From Arsenophonus apicola (GTDB taxonomy: Bacteria; Pseudomonadota; Gammaproteobacteria; Enterobacterales; Enterobacteriaceae): DNA of 64,000 nt. Shown here piece by piece: positions 47,838 through 57,149 of the stretch (the first letter of the stretch is position 1; each line of letters starts with the position of its first letter). The translations under genes were made by a program, and so were the position numbers. The stretch covers positions 62,001 through 126,000 of the forward strand of contig NZ_CP084222.1 in assembly GCF_020268605.1 (NCBI RefSeq). The letters are read 5' to 3'. The notes under the pieces are model-generated. The model did no database searches, was not told where the DNA came from, and worked only from the letters and a program-made list of their open reading frames with translations.

Positions 47838-48533
47838 ATGCATAAAATCTTACTTGTTGATGATGACCGCGAACTGACTTCGCTGTTAAAAGAATTACTT
47901 GAAATGGAGGGCTTTAGTGTGATTATCGCCTATGATGGCGAACAAGCATTAACGCTTCTCGATTCAACAATTGATCTACTGTTACTTGATATCATGATGC
48001 CCCAGAAAAATGGTATCGATACATTAAAAGAGATACGTCGACAATATCAAATTCCAGTGATTATGTTAACCGCTCGCGGCAGTGATTTGGATCGTGTTCT
48101 TGGTTTAGAATTAGGAGCAGATGACTATTTACCTAAACCATTTAATGATCGTGAATTAGTTGCACGTATACGAGCCTTATTAAGGCGTTCAAATTGGAGT
48201 GAGCAAAGTCAGGATAATCTTAATTCGTCAATCTGTCAGGTAGATGGTTTACAGTTAAATCCAGGACGGCAAGAAGCGAGTTTTAATGGAAAGGTCCTTG
48301 ATCTTACTGGAACAGAGTTCACTTTACTTTACTTATTAGCACAACATCTTGGTCAGGTTGTTTCCCGTGAACATCTTAGCCAAGAGGTTTTAGGTAAACG
48401 TTTAACACCATTCGATCGTGCTATTGATATGCATATTTCAAATTTGCGGCGTAAATTACCCGAAAGAACCGATGGTTTGCCTTGGTTTAAAACTTTACGT
48501 GGACGAGGATATTTGATGGTTTCAGCGACATGA
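47838..48533 (+). CDS. cpxR: Envelope-stress response regulator CpxR
   Basis: 231 residues (E. coli 232). OmpR-family regulator: the receiver has LVDDDREL, phospho-acceptor in DLLLLDIMMPQKNG (Asp51-type position) and the KPF motif in DYLPKPFNDRELVAR; the winged helix ends TLRGRGYLMV. CpxR activates genes for periplasmic folding and proteolysis. It begins with GGAGG seven bases before the ATG. Its stop overlaps the cpxA start (ATGA). Function secure. Confidence 0.97.
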   Translation: MHKILLVDDDRELTSLLKELLEMEGFSVIIAYDGEQALTLLDSTIDLLLLDIMMPQKNGIDTLKEIRRQYQIPVIMLTARGSDLDRVLGLELGADDYLPKPFNDRELVARIRALLRRSNWSEQSQDNLNSSICQVDGLQLNPGRQEASFNGKVLDLTGTEFTLLYLLAQHLGQVVSREHLSQEVLGKRLTPFDRAIDMHISNLRRKLPERTDGLPWFKTLRGRGYLMVSAT

Positions 48534-49900
48534 TAAATAGTTTGACAGCCAGAATATTTGCCATTTTTTGGTTTACGCTGGCTTTAGTATTGATGTTGGT
48601 GTTGATGGTACCCAAGCTTGATTCAAGGCAAATCACACCGCTGCTGGAGAGCGAATATCGTCAAGGTATTATGTTAGAACAGCACATAGAAGCTGAGTTA
48701 GCTGGCGACCCGATTAATGATCTTATGTGGTGGCGCCGGCTCTCTAATGCCATTCAAAAGTGGGCTCCTCCAGGTCAGCATCTTATTATGGTGACCAGTG
48801 AAGGACGGGTTATTGGCGCTATGCCCAATGAAATGCAGGTAATTCGTAATTTTATTGGGCAATCAGATAATGCAGATCATCCGAAAAAGAAAAAATATGG
48901 TCGAATCGAGATGTTAGGGCCATTTTCAATTCGCGATGGGGAAGATCATTATCAACTTTATTTGGTTCGACCTGCTAGTAGTCCACAGTCTGATTTTATA
49001 AGTTTACTTTTTGATAGACCTTTTTTGTTACTGGTTGCCACGATGTTAATTAGTGCTCCCTTGTTGTTATGGTTAGCGTGGAGTTTGGCAAAACCGGCCA
49101 GAAAATTAAAAATGGCAGCAGATGATGTTGCTAATGGTAATTTGCGTCAACATCCTGAATTGGAATCTGGGCCCCAGGAATTTTTGGCGGTAGGAAACAG
49201 TTTTAATCAGATGATTAGTGCGTTAGAGGGAATGGTCAGCGCGCAACAGCGTATGATTTCTGATATTTCCCATGAGTTACGCACCCCATTAACACGTCTA
49301 CAATTAGCGACGGCATTACTACGTCGCCGGCATGGTGAGAGTAAAGAATTAGAACGGATTGAAACTGAAACCTTGCGTCTTGATGGTATGATTAATGATT
49401 TGTTGGTACTGTCACATAGTCAACATAAGAATGAAATATTGAGGCAAAATATAAAAGTTACCGATCTTTGGAATGATATTTTGGATAATGCCACTTTTGA
49501 AGCCGAACAAATGAACAAAACACTGAATGTTACGGCTCCGCCTGGTGCTTGGACGATTTATTGTAATCCTCCTGCCTTGGGCAGCGCATTAGAAAATATT
49601 GTCCGTAATGCCTTACGTTATTCCCATAACCGTATTGAAGTTGCATTTAAAGAAGAAAATCAAGGTATTTTGATCACGGTAGATGATGATGGTCCCGGAG
49701 TGTCAAAAGAAGATGGAGAAAAAATCTTTCGTCCATTCTATCGAACTGATGAAGCGCGAGATAGGCAATCTGGCGGGACTGGTTTAGGGCTAGCTATTGT
49801 TGAAACAGCGGTTTTTCACCATAAAGGCTGGGTAAAAGCCTCCGATAGCCCATTAGGTGGGTTGCGATTAAGGCTTTGGTTACCATTGCATGGGCGTTAA
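48530..49900 (+). CDS. cpxA: Envelope-stress sensor histidine kinase CpxA
   Basis: 456 residues (E. coli 457). Two membrane helices (about 7-29 and 165-185) flank a periplasmic sensor domain; HAMP follows. The H box ISDISHELRTPLTRLQLA carries the phosphorylated His; N box NIVRNALRYSHN, G boxes DDGPGV and GGTGLGLAIV complete the kinase. It phosphorylates CpxR under envelope stress and is held back by CpxP. Start overlaps cpxR by four bases. The next gene is 1.2 kb away in the polysaccharide locus, an arrangement I recall from Proteus and Providencia O-antigen loci. Confidence 0.97.
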   Translation: MINSLTARIFAIFWFTLALVLMLVLMVPKLDSRQITPLLESEYRQGIMLEQHIEAELAGDPINDLMWWRRLSNAIQKWAPPGQHLIMVTSEGRVIGAMPNEMQVIRNFIGQSDNADHPKKKKYGRIEMLGPFSIRDGEDHYQLYLVRPASSPQSDFISLLFDRPFLLLVATMLISAPLLLWLAWSLAKPARKLKMAADDVANGNLRQHPELESGPQEFLAVGNSFNQMISALEGMVSAQQRMISDISHELRTPLTRLQLATALLRRRHGESKELERIETETLRLDGMINDLLVLSHSQHKNEILRQNIKVTDLWNDILDNATFEAEQMNKTLNVTAPPGAWTIYCNPPALGSALENIVRNALRYSHNRIEVAFKEENQGILITVDDDGPGVSKEDGEKIFRPFYRTDEARDRQSGGTGLGLAIVETAVFHHKGWVKASDSPLGGLRLRLWLPLHGR

Positions 49901-50956
49901 CTGTTTTAAGTGAAAAATTGTAATAGTTAATAATGTTTTCAATAGTATTGAGCTTGTAATTAATTGAAAAATATATTAGTATAATTAATGAGTTAAGAGA
50001 AGTTCTTTACTGAAAGGCAGGCTTGTTATCGTGACTGTTAGCCATATTTTAGCTTATAAAAGTGTATATTAAATTAATTTAATGAAGAAAAACGTTAGAA
50101 AATAGCTTGAAATATAATCACTATTTCATTTTTTTGTTGGATAGATAAAAGCAACTATCTTATTCTCTTTATGTTTTATTACTTTTTATAATAAATTGAT
50201 TTTATTGTTAATTTGTTATTTGATTTGCGTTAAATCATGGTTGCTTAAAAAAATGATATTATTTTTAATAATTTAAAATATTATTCTGTTAAAGCGATTT
50301 TTTCATGTTTTTTATCTTGTTTGTTTCAATATATTTCATAATGTAAGCTATTTTATCATATTAGCATTAATGGCATTTGATCATGTTATGAATTAAAATC
50401 CTGCCCTTAGTCAGTTAGCTACGCAGAGTAGATGCCGTGGCTTTTAATTATATGGTTACCTAGTTGATTATATTGAATAATTTAATTACCTATAACTTTG
50501 TGCTAGTGCTTATAATTTAGGTAATAAAAATAGCTCATTGTTAAACAGCAGAAAATTCATAGAGTGATAATTAGATTGGTTAAAAAAACCGTGATAGCTC
50601 TGGTTTGAGGTAGTGCTTGTAAATTCAATGTGGTAAACATTTAACACATATCTAACATGCCCCATTAAATCTCTTAGCATTAAATTTATGTTAGGGTGCA
50701 AAGATAGTTTAAGACAGTTAACTTGTTATCAAAAATGGTTTTGCTAAAGATAAGTAATGATAAAAATAATTTTTTAATGATGAGTAAATCAAAGTTTATC
50801 ATGTCAGTAAGTGATAAAGTAAACGGTAAGAATGTAGATTGAGGCCTAAGACCACTTAGCATACTCTGTAAGACTTAGGAAATAGCAAAATCAGATAATT
50901 TTTTGATGAAAAAAGGATTGACATTCAAAAGGATATATAATCGATAAGGTTAAAGA
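49901..50956. other. Long leader gap before the polysaccharide operon
   Basis: About 1.05 kb of AT-rich DNA with no supportable gene. A minus-strand frame at 50510-50701 lacks a ribosome site and any family resemblance. A perfect TTGACA at 50918-50923 is followed by TATAAT only 12 bases later, which is too close for a standard promoter. A non-consensus TCGATA at normal spacing is the alternative. The operon's promoter and untranslated leader must lie towards the right end. Confidence 0.45.
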
Positions 50957-50994
50957 TGGTGCTCTGGGAACCAACAACTCAGTGCGGTAGCTAT
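50957..50994 (+). promoter_or_regulatory. JUMPStart element with ops core
   Basis: GGTGCTCTGG ... CAGTGCGGTAGC matches the JUMPStart layout known upstream of O-antigen and capsule operons, with ops core GCGGTAGC at 50984-50991. Transcribing RNA polymerase pauses here and recruits RfaH, which suppresses termination along the long operon. It lies about 90 bases before the first gene of the locus. Confidence 0.88.
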
Positions 50995-51085
50995 AATTAT
51001 TTATTAAATAAATGTCAAAATGTTAAATTAAATTCTTTTTTGTTCATTAGTAAATGAATTTTATATTTTTAAAGAGAGATAAGCG

Positions 51086-51988
51086 GTGGATAAAAAAGTA
51101 ATTGCAATTGTTGTAACTTATAATAGAAAATCTTTGTTAAATAAAGTTATCAATAGATTATTAGAACAAAGTTATGAACTACATAAAATAATTATAATAG
51201 ATAATAATAGTTCAGATGGTACTAACGAAATGTTAAGTGAATTATTACTTCCTGAAAAAATTGTATACTACAATACGGGTTGTAATTTAGGTGGAGCCGG
51301 TGGTTTTTATGAGGGATTCAAAATATCCTCTAAGTATAATTATGATTATCTTTGGTTGATGGATGATGATTTTTTGCCAGATATAAATTGCTTAGAGAAT
51401 ATGTTAATTGATAAACCTACAGGGATTGTACAACCAATACGTTATAATTTAGACGGAACATGTGCAGAATTATCTCCATTAACTTATGATTTACGTTCCT
51501 TTTTTAAGATTAACCCCAAAGGGATTAGTGTAAAAGAATATATAAAGAAAAATGGAATATTAAGACATCCTATAAAAATTGAGGCTATTTCTTTTGAAGG
51601 ACCTCTTATTTCTAAAGCTGCTATTGAAAAAGTTGGTTTACCAGAACCTCGTTTCTTTATTTTTTGCGATGATATTGAATATGCTATTAGAGCTAGAAAG
51701 AACAATATTTTTATAATTTGCAACCCTAATGCAAGAGCAATAAGATTATTAATTAATAACCAAAAAAATGATTTAACTTCTTGGAAAGGTTATTTTATGC
51801 TTCGTAATTTATTTTATTTACATACAAAGTATGGTGAAAATTTTTTTGTGAGAAAAAAAATTATTTTATTGTCTCTTGGTTATGTTTTTTATTGTTTATT
51901 AAAAGGAAACTTTAAGCAATTAAAAGTTATTTATAATGCATATAAAGATTCATTTAATTTAAGTAACAATGAAAAATTTAAGCCCTAA
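51086..51988 (+). CDS. Family 2 glycosyltransferase (galactofuranosyl/rhamnosyltransferase-like)
   Basis: 300 residues from a GTG start with AGAGAG upstream. GT-A fold: IAIVVTYNRKSLLNKVI at the N-terminus, DNNSSDGT, the NLGGAGGFYEGF segment and WLMDDDFLPD with the DxD-type acidic cluster for the metal-nucleotide sugar. FEGPLISKAAIEKVGLPEPRF and FCDDIEYAIRARK are the usual acceptor/catalytic-base region. The NxGGAGG and MDDD combination is typical of GlfT-like and rhamnosyl GT2 enzymes; the glf gene at the end of the locus makes galactofuranose a fair guess. First gene of the operon. Confidence 0.85.
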   Translation: MDKKVIAIVVTYNRKSLLNKVINRLLEQSYELHKIIIIDNNSSDGTNEMLSELLLPEKIVYYNTGCNLGGAGGFYEGFKISSKYNYDYLWLMDDDFLPDINCLENMLIDKPTGIVQPIRYNLDGTCAELSPLTYDLRSFFKINPKGISVKEYIKKNGILRHPIKIEAISFEGPLISKAAIEKVGLPEPRFFIFCDDIEYAIRARKNNIFIICNPNARAIRLLINNQKNDLTSWKGYFMLRNLFYLHTKYGENFFVRKKIILLSLGYVFYCLLKGNFKQLKVIYNAYKDSFNLSNNEKFKP

Positions 51989-52049
51989 TATAATAGTTTA
52001 ATTTTTAAATGGAATCTTAGATAATTTAAAGATTCGCTAAGAGGAATAT

Positions 52050-52991
52050 ATGGATTACTTATCTCATGCAAAATTAGCTATTCATAATGAAATAGAAGGG
52101 ATTAAATATGTAGAATCTAAGTTAGACGATAATTTTAATAAAATTATCGATACTATACATTTTTCGTCTGGGCGCGTAGTCATGTGTGGAATGGGAAAAT
52201 CAGGACATATAGCAAAAAAAATTTTTGCTACATTGGTTAGTACAGGCACTCCAAGTTTGTTTATGCATCCTGCTGAAGCATATCATGGAGATTTAGGTAT
52301 GATCAAAAAAGAAGATATATTTTTTGTAATATCTAATTCAGGTGAGACATCAGAAGTAACTCAATTATTACCCTTCATAAATAGAAATGGCAATATATTA
52401 ATTTCTATGACAGGAAATTCTCAATCAACTATTGCTAAAAGTTCTACTTTTCATATTGACATAAGAATAGAACGAGAAGCTTGTCCGCTAAATTTAGCTC
52501 CAACTACATCAACAACTGCTTCTTTAGTGATTGGAGACGCAATTGCAATTGCGTTAATGCATGCGAATAATTTTAGAGTAGAAAATTTTGCACAGTATCA
52601 TCCGGGGGGAGCTCTTGGTAAAAAATTGTTATCCACAGTACGTGAATATACAAATCCTGCAATTTTTGTATCTTCAAATACAACATTAATAGATATCTTA
52701 ACCGAGTTATCTAGATCTTACAGTGGAACTATTCTAGTCGGAAATGAAGATAAATTATATGGAGTCATTACTGATGGTGATACTAGAAAAAAATTATTAC
52801 AAGTAGATAAAAAAGAAATTTTTGATATAACAGCAAAAGAAATAATGACAATAGACCCGAAAACTACATCAGCTAATACTAAATGTAATGATGCAAATAT
52901 GAAAATGGAAAGGCATGGTATAAATTCATTAGTTGTGATAGAAAATGGAAAAGTATTTGGTATATATGATAATTTGAATAGAAAAAGGTAA
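52050..52991 (+). CDS. Arabinose-5-phosphate isomerase (KdsD/KpsF/GutQ type)
   Basis: 313 residues: an SIS sugar-isomerase domain (VVMCGMGKSGHIAKKIFATL, HPAEAYHGDLGMI, ISNSGETSEVTQLLPF, REACPLNLAPTTSTTASLV, YHPGGALGKKLL) followed by two CBS repeats (about 200-313). It interconverts ribulose-5-phosphate and arabinose-5-phosphate, the first step to Kdo. A copy inside a polysaccharide locus suggests that its product feeds a locus-specific sugar: Kdo or a related ulosonic acid through the next gene, or an arabinose/pentofuranose donor. GAGG lies upstream of the ATG, and the next gene starts within five bases. Confidence 0.92.
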   Translation: MDYLSHAKLAIHNEIEGIKYVESKLDDNFNKIIDTIHFSSGRVVMCGMGKSGHIAKKIFATLVSTGTPSLFMHPAEAYHGDLGMIKKEDIFFVISNSGETSEVTQLLPFINRNGNILISMTGNSQSTIAKSSTFHIDIRIEREACPLNLAPTTSTTASLVIGDAIAIALMHANNFRVENFAQYHPGGALGKKLLSTVREYTNPAIFVSSNTTLIDILTELSRSYSGTILVGNEDKLYGVITDGDTRKKLLQVDKKEIFDITAKEIMTIDPKTTSANTKCNDANMKMERHGINSLVVIENGKVFGIYDNLNRKR

Positions 52992-52995
52992 GTTT

Positions 52996-54294
52996 ATGAA
53001 GATAGTTGCTTTTTTGCCAGCAAAAGGTTCAAGTTCTAGAATAGAAAGTAAAAATCTGAAACTTTTAGATGGAAAGCCACTTTTTCTACATATGTTAGAA
53101 AAGTTAGTTAATTCAAATCTTTTTCATGAAATATATTTAGATACCGAATCAGAAGATATAATTAAAGCTGCCTCTGAATTAAATTGTAAAGTTTTACATA
53201 GAGAATCAAAGCTTGCCTCTAATAAAACTGATGGTAATCGCTTATTTTTAAATGAAGTGAAACATGTAGATGCAGATATTTATGTACAAGTTCTATGTAC
53301 AAGTCCTTTTATTGAAATGAGCACGATAGAAGAAGGTATAAATGTACTAAAGAAAAATAAAAAATTTGACTCGGCAGTTTTGGTTAGAGAAGAAAAATTG
53401 TATATTTGGGATAATGAAAGTCCAGTATATGATATAAATAATATACCTAATAGCAATGATTTAAAAAGTACAATTATTGAAACTATGGGGTTGTACATAA
53501 TTACTAAGGAAGCAGCTTTATTAACAAAAAGAAGAATAGGAAATACTCCATATTTATTAAAAGCCTCTCCACTTGAAGCAGTAGATGTTAATTGGCCAGA
53601 AGATTTTAATTTAGCAGAGCTTATTGCAGCGGGCCGAAGGGAAAAGGATCGAAAATTATTAGGTAATATTAAGAATTGTTTGTCTAGCAGTTTGTTATCT
53701 GATTTATTGGATGATTTAGGATATCCAAATCAAGTGATTAAAGGATTATTGCCAAATATAAAACAAGCGAAATTACTTGGAAGGGCAAAACCGCTGAAAT
53801 TAAGAAAATTAAAGGAAAAAGAAAATTTTGATGGAATTTATAATGCGTTAAATAGTTATAGTACTATCATACCAAATGATATTATTATTGTTGAAAATGA
53901 AGTTGATGATTATGCATATTTTGGAGAATTAAATGCTAATTTAGCCATTCGTGCAGGCGCGGCTGGAGTAATAGTTAATGGGATGACTAGAGATCACATT
54001 GAAGTTATTGCAACAGGGTTTCCTGTTTTTTCTAAAGGCTATACATGTCAAGATGTTAGAAAAAGAGCAACTACAGAATATTTTAATAAAACAATACAGC
54101 TGAATGGAATAAAAATTGAACCAGAATGTCTTGTATTTGCTGATTCTGAAGGCGTTATTATTATTCCTAAAGATATTGAAAAACAAGTAATTGAAGAAGT
54201 ATATAAGAGAGCTACAAATGAAAAGAAGATTCTATCGGATATTGCTAGTGGTGTAGATATCAATAAAATAATTAATGACTACGGTTTTTTCTAA
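52996..54294 (+). CDS. Fusion of a CMP-sugar cytidylyltransferase and an RraA-like domain
   Basis: 432 residues in two domains. Residues 1-225 are an acylneuraminate/Kdo cytidylyltransferase-like nucleotidyltransferase: IVAFLPAKGSSSRIESKNLK (nucleotide loop), DIYVQVLCTSPFIEMSTIEE, then ETMGLYIITKEA and VDVNWPEDFNLAE. Residues 230-432 match the RraA / HMG-aldolase fold: LLSDLLDDLGYPNQVIKGLLP, ANLAIRAGAAGVIVNGMTRD, FPVFSKGYTC and VFADSEGVIIIPKD, with the GxxRD-type region as NGMTRD. The first domain would make a CMP-activated acidic sugar. The second may be an aldolase or lyase acting on the ulosonic acid rather than an RNase E inhibitor; this is inference. It follows the KdsD-type gene by four bases, supporting an ulosonic-acid pathway. 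Confidence 0.82.
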   Translation: MKIVAFLPAKGSSSRIESKNLKLLDGKPLFLHMLEKLVNSNLFHEIYLDTESEDIIKAASELNCKVLHRESKLASNKTDGNRLFLNEVKHVDADIYVQVLCTSPFIEMSTIEEGINVLKKNKKFDSAVLVREEKLYIWDNESPVYDINNIPNSNDLKSTIIETMGLYIITKEAALLTKRRIGNTPYLLKASPLEAVDVNWPEDFNLAELIAAGRREKDRKLLGNIKNCLSSSLLSDLLDDLGYPNQVIKGLLPNIKQAKLLGRAKPLKLRKLKEKENFDGIYNALNSYSTIIPNDIIIVENEVDDYAYFGELNANLAIRAGAAGVIVNGMTRDHIEVIATGFPVFSKGYTCQDVRKRATTEYFNKTIQLNGIKIEPECLVFADSEGVIIIPKDIEKQVIEEVYKRATNEKKILSDIASGVDINKIINDYGFF

Positions 54295-54332
54295 AAAATG
54301 ATTTGAGTATTTATTCAAGGTATTTAGTGATA

Positions 54333-54890
54333 ATGATTATAAAAAAATCTATTTTAGAGGGTTGTATTATTATTGAGCCTAAAGTATTTATTGATGAGCG
54401 CGGTTTTTTTTTAGAAACATTTCACAGCAAACGCTATATTGAAGCTGGTATAGAAATACCTTTTGTGCAAGATAATCGCTCTAGCTCTTCAAGGGGGGTT
54501 TTACGTGGTTTACATTTTCAAAAAAGTAAGCCCCAAGGAAAATTGGTTACGGTTACTTATGGTGAAGTGTTTGATGTAGCAGTTGATATTCGACCTGATT
54601 CAGCTACGTTTGGTCAATATGAATCTGTTATTCTAACAGAAAAGAATAAACTACAATTATATATACCTCCAGGTTTTGCACATGGATTTTGTGTTCTAAC
54701 TGAGAAAGCTGATTTTCAGTATAAGTGTACAGACTATTATGATCCAACGGATGAAAGTGGAATACGTTGGGATGATCCACAATTAAATATTCCATGGCCT
54801 AAATTGAATTTAATTTTATCTGAAAAAGATAGTAACCTGCCATTTTTAAATGAAATAAAAATTGATTTAATAAATGGATGGAGAAAATGA
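54333..54890 (+). CDS. rmlC: dTDP-4-dehydrorhamnose 3,5-epimerase or related cupin epimerase
   Basis: 185 residues from the ATG at 54333; a TTG at 54303 would add ten residues without homology. The RmlC cupin is plain: EPKVFIDERGFFLETFHSKR, VQDNRSSSSRGVLRGLHFQ (catalytic His in LRGLHFQ), KLVTVTYGEVFDVAVDIRPD, YIPPGFAHGFCVL, and YKCTDYYDPTDESGIRWDDP. It epimerises C3 and C5 of dTDP-4-keto-6-deoxyglucose. RmlA, RmlB and RmlD are not in the window, so they are elsewhere or beyond its end, or this enzyme serves another dTDP-sugar. It ends in an ATGA overlap with the next gene. Confidence 0.9.
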   Translation: MIIKKSILEGCIIIEPKVFIDERGFFLETFHSKRYIEAGIEIPFVQDNRSSSSRGVLRGLHFQKSKPQGKLVTVTYGEVFDVAVDIRPDSATFGQYESVILTEKNKLQLYIPPGFAHGFCVLTEKADFQYKCTDYYDPTDESGIRWDDPQLNIPWPKLNLILSEKDSNLPFLNEIKIDLINGWRK

Positions 54891-55705
54891 GTTTATATAC
54901 AATATTGGGTGGTTCTGGTTTTATTGGTTCTGAAGTAACAAGGCAATTACAAAAAAACGGATATAATGTATTTATACCTGAAAGAAATGATAAAGATATT
55001 TTAAAACGAGAATTAGGTATAATAATTTATTGTGTAGGTAGTGGTGATTGTGAAAATTTACCCTTTTCTGTGTTTGATGCTAATGTCAAATTATTGTCTG
55101 ATATAATAATAAATGGTAAGTTTAAAAAGATAATATATTTATCTTCAACTAGATTATATATGAATAATATTACCTCTGTTGAAGAATCAGATTTTATTAT
55201 TGGTCACCAAGATAATAGACGATTATTTAATTTAACAAAGCTCGTTGCAGAAGAATTATGTTTAAAAAGCTCTTATAATATTTTAATTGTTAGACCGTCA
55301 AATGTATATGGTGCAGCATTCAGTAGTCCTCTATTTTTGCCATCTATCACGAGAGATGCAATTAATAAAGGTATTGTTAATATGTATGTAAGCCCTAATT
55401 ATAGTAAAGATTATGTTTCTGTCTCAGATGTAGCCAATGCTATAGTAAAATTATCCTTATTAGAAAAAACTAAATATAAAATATATAATTTGGCATATGG
55501 AAAAAATGTTTCTGCAAATGAAATAGCATCTGTTCTTATTAAGAAAACAAAATGTGAAGTTAATTGGATTTATAATCATTTTGATGAAAAATTCCCGGTA
55601 ACATCCATTGATAGAATTAAATCTGAGATTAGTTATAAACCAAGATTTATATTAAAGGATTTAGAAAAAATGGTTGATGATTTTAGAGCATTTTTGAAAA
55701 AATAA
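54887..55705 (+). CDS. Extended SDR (NAD-dependent epimerase/dehydratase family) with Phe at the catalytic Tyr position
   Basis: 272 residues starting at ATG 54887 with GGAG upstream and overlapping the rmlC stop (ATGA). A start at 54878 is possible but places the ribosome site inside the gene. Rossmann motif GGSGFIGSEVTRQL at the N-terminus; IIYLSSTRLYMNN supplies the active-site Ser; the YxxxK region reads LFNLTKLVAEEL, so Lys is kept but Tyr is Phe. RPSNVYGAAFSSPLF and KDYVSVSDVANAI are normal family blocks. It should modify a nucleotide sugar, perhaps as the 4-keto reductase partner of RmlC. The missing Tyr makes activity uncertain. Confidence 0.8.
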   Translation: MSLYTILGGSGFIGSEVTRQLQKNGYNVFIPERNDKDILKRELGIIIYCVGSGDCENLPFSVFDANVKLLSDIIINGKFKKIIYLSSTRLYMNNITSVEESDFIIGHQDNRRLFNLTKLVAEELCLKSSYNILIVRPSNVYGAAFSSPLFLPSITRDAINKGIVNMYVSPNYSKDYVSVSDVANAIVKLSLLEKTKYKIYNLAYGKNVSANEIASVLIKKTKCEVNWIYNHFDEKFPVTSIDRIKSEISYKPRFILKDLEKMVDDFRAFLKK

Positions 55706-55718
55706 GAGAGAAATATTT

Positions 55719-57149
55719 TTGAATACTTTTTTTTTAATGATACAGGATGGTATAAAAAAAATATTTTCTATATTTTTTCTTATATTGCTAGCCAGGATTT
55801 TAAATCAAGATGATTTTGGATATTATCAACAAATAATTTTAGTTGTAAATGTTTTTGCTATGATATTTATAGCGGGAATGCCAACAGCATTAAATTATTT
55901 TTATGCTGAATTATTAGATAAGACTAAAGGGAAACAACTTTTTCAAAGATTTTTTTTATTACAAATAATCATAATTTTATTTGGTGTTTTTATTTTATTA
56001 TGTTTATCTTACTTAATATCTACTGGTTTTAAAAATACTTATATTTATGATTATTCAATATTTATATCATTGATTTTTGTTGGTTTGGTTTTACCAGAAT
56101 TTTTTAGAAATTCAAGTGTAACTTTGAATAAGATGAAAGATTATACAATAATTACTTCATCCATTCAAATAATAACAATATTAATTATTTCTTTTGTTGC
56201 TATAAAAACACAAAATATCATTGATCTAATTATTATTTCTTCGATTTCATCTATTCTCTTGGTTACTATTTTACTTTTGAATAACCGAAAAAATTTTACC
56301 CCTTGGCTAATAAATTATAAAAATTTCAAATTTAATAAAAATGAGATTAGTTATATCATTGCTATGAGTTCTACTGCTTTTGTTGGTATGATTAACAGTT
56401 ATACTGATCAAATTATGACATCGTTATTATTATCACCAGTTGAATACTCATTATTGAAAGTTGCTGCATTTCAGATCCCATTCATTAGTATTGTTACAGG
56501 CTCATTATTAACGGCTATGATCCCGTTAATAACAGCATACTATAAAAAGGGAAAATTTGAAAAAATACAACAAATATGGAGTAATTCAATTGAGAAGGCA
56601 ACTGTTTTATTAGTTCCTATAATCATCTTTTGTTTAGTTTTTGGTAAAGAGGTCATTATTAATTTTTTTGGAATTAAGTATCAAGATTCAGTAATCGTTT
56701 TTCAAATTTATATGCTTCAATGGTTGCGTGCGGTTGTTATCTTTGGTGGTGTAATGGGCGCTATTGGCTTAGAGAAAGCGCTTTTTAAAAATACAATCAC
56801 TATGATGCTGGTTAATATCGTAGTGAATTATTTCATGATCATTAAATTTGGGATAATAGGAGCTGCTATAACAACAACTTTGTTAAATTATATTGGATGT
56901 TATCCATTAATAAAGAAAATAAACGAGGTTTTACCAGATAAATTTTCTTCCTATTTCCCATTTAAGACTTATATTTTTATTTTTGTTGTTTCAATAGGCT
57001 GTTGCTTAATTTTAAGATTTAATATTAATTCTATAGATATTTTTGAACTAATTTATATTTCAATATTATATTATATGTTTATTATTATATTATGGTTAAA
57101 ATATAAAAAACAAAATGTTACCATTGATAATATTAAAGGATTGTTATGA
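55719..57149 (+). CDS. wzx: Wzx-type polysaccharide flippase
   Basis: 476 residues and about twelve to fourteen hydrophobic segments, as in the MATE/MOP polysaccharide exporters. The N-terminus FSIFFLILLARILNQDDFGYY and the following FAMIFIAGMPTALNYFY are typical Wzx sequence. It flips the undecaprenol-linked repeat unit across the inner membrane. The TTG start at 55719 has GAGAG eight bases upstream; an ATG at 55737 is an alternative. Its TGA overlaps the ATG of the next gene. Substrate specificity cannot be read from sequence. Together with the Wzy-like protein downstream it marks a Wzx/Wzy-dependent pathway. Confidence 0.88.
   Translation: MNTFFLMIQDGIKKIFSIFFLILLARILNQDDFGYYQQIILVVNVFAMIFIAGMPTALNYFYAELLDKTKGKQLFQRFFLLQIIIILFGVFILLCLSYLISTGFKNTYIYDYSIFISLIFVGLVLPEFFRNSSVTLNKMKDYTIITSSIQIITILIISFVAIKTQNIIDLIIISSISSILLVTILLLNNRKNFTPWLINYKNFKFNKNEISYIIAMSSTAFVGMINSYTDQIMTSLLLSPVEYSLLKVAAFQIPFISIVTGSLLTAMIPLITAYYKKGKFEKIQQIWSNSIEKATVLLVPIIIFCLVFGKEVIINFFGIKYQDSVIVFQIYMLQWLRAVVIFGGVMGAIGLEKALFKNTITMMLVNIVVNYFMIIKFGIIGAAITTTLLNYIGCYPLIKKINEVLPDKFSSYFPFKTYIFIFVVSIGCCLILRFNINSIDIFELIYISILYYMFIIILWLKYKKQNVTIDNIKGLL

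Noticed and set aside
50510..50701. 63-residue minus-strand frame in the gap before the polysaccharide locus
   Set aside because: No ribosome site, no recognisable domain, and composition as expected by chance in AT-rich DNA.
50918..50941. TTGACA ... TATAAT as a promoter for the polysaccharide operon
   Set aside because: The two boxes are only 12 bases apart, too short for sigma70; kept only as a remark in the gap description.
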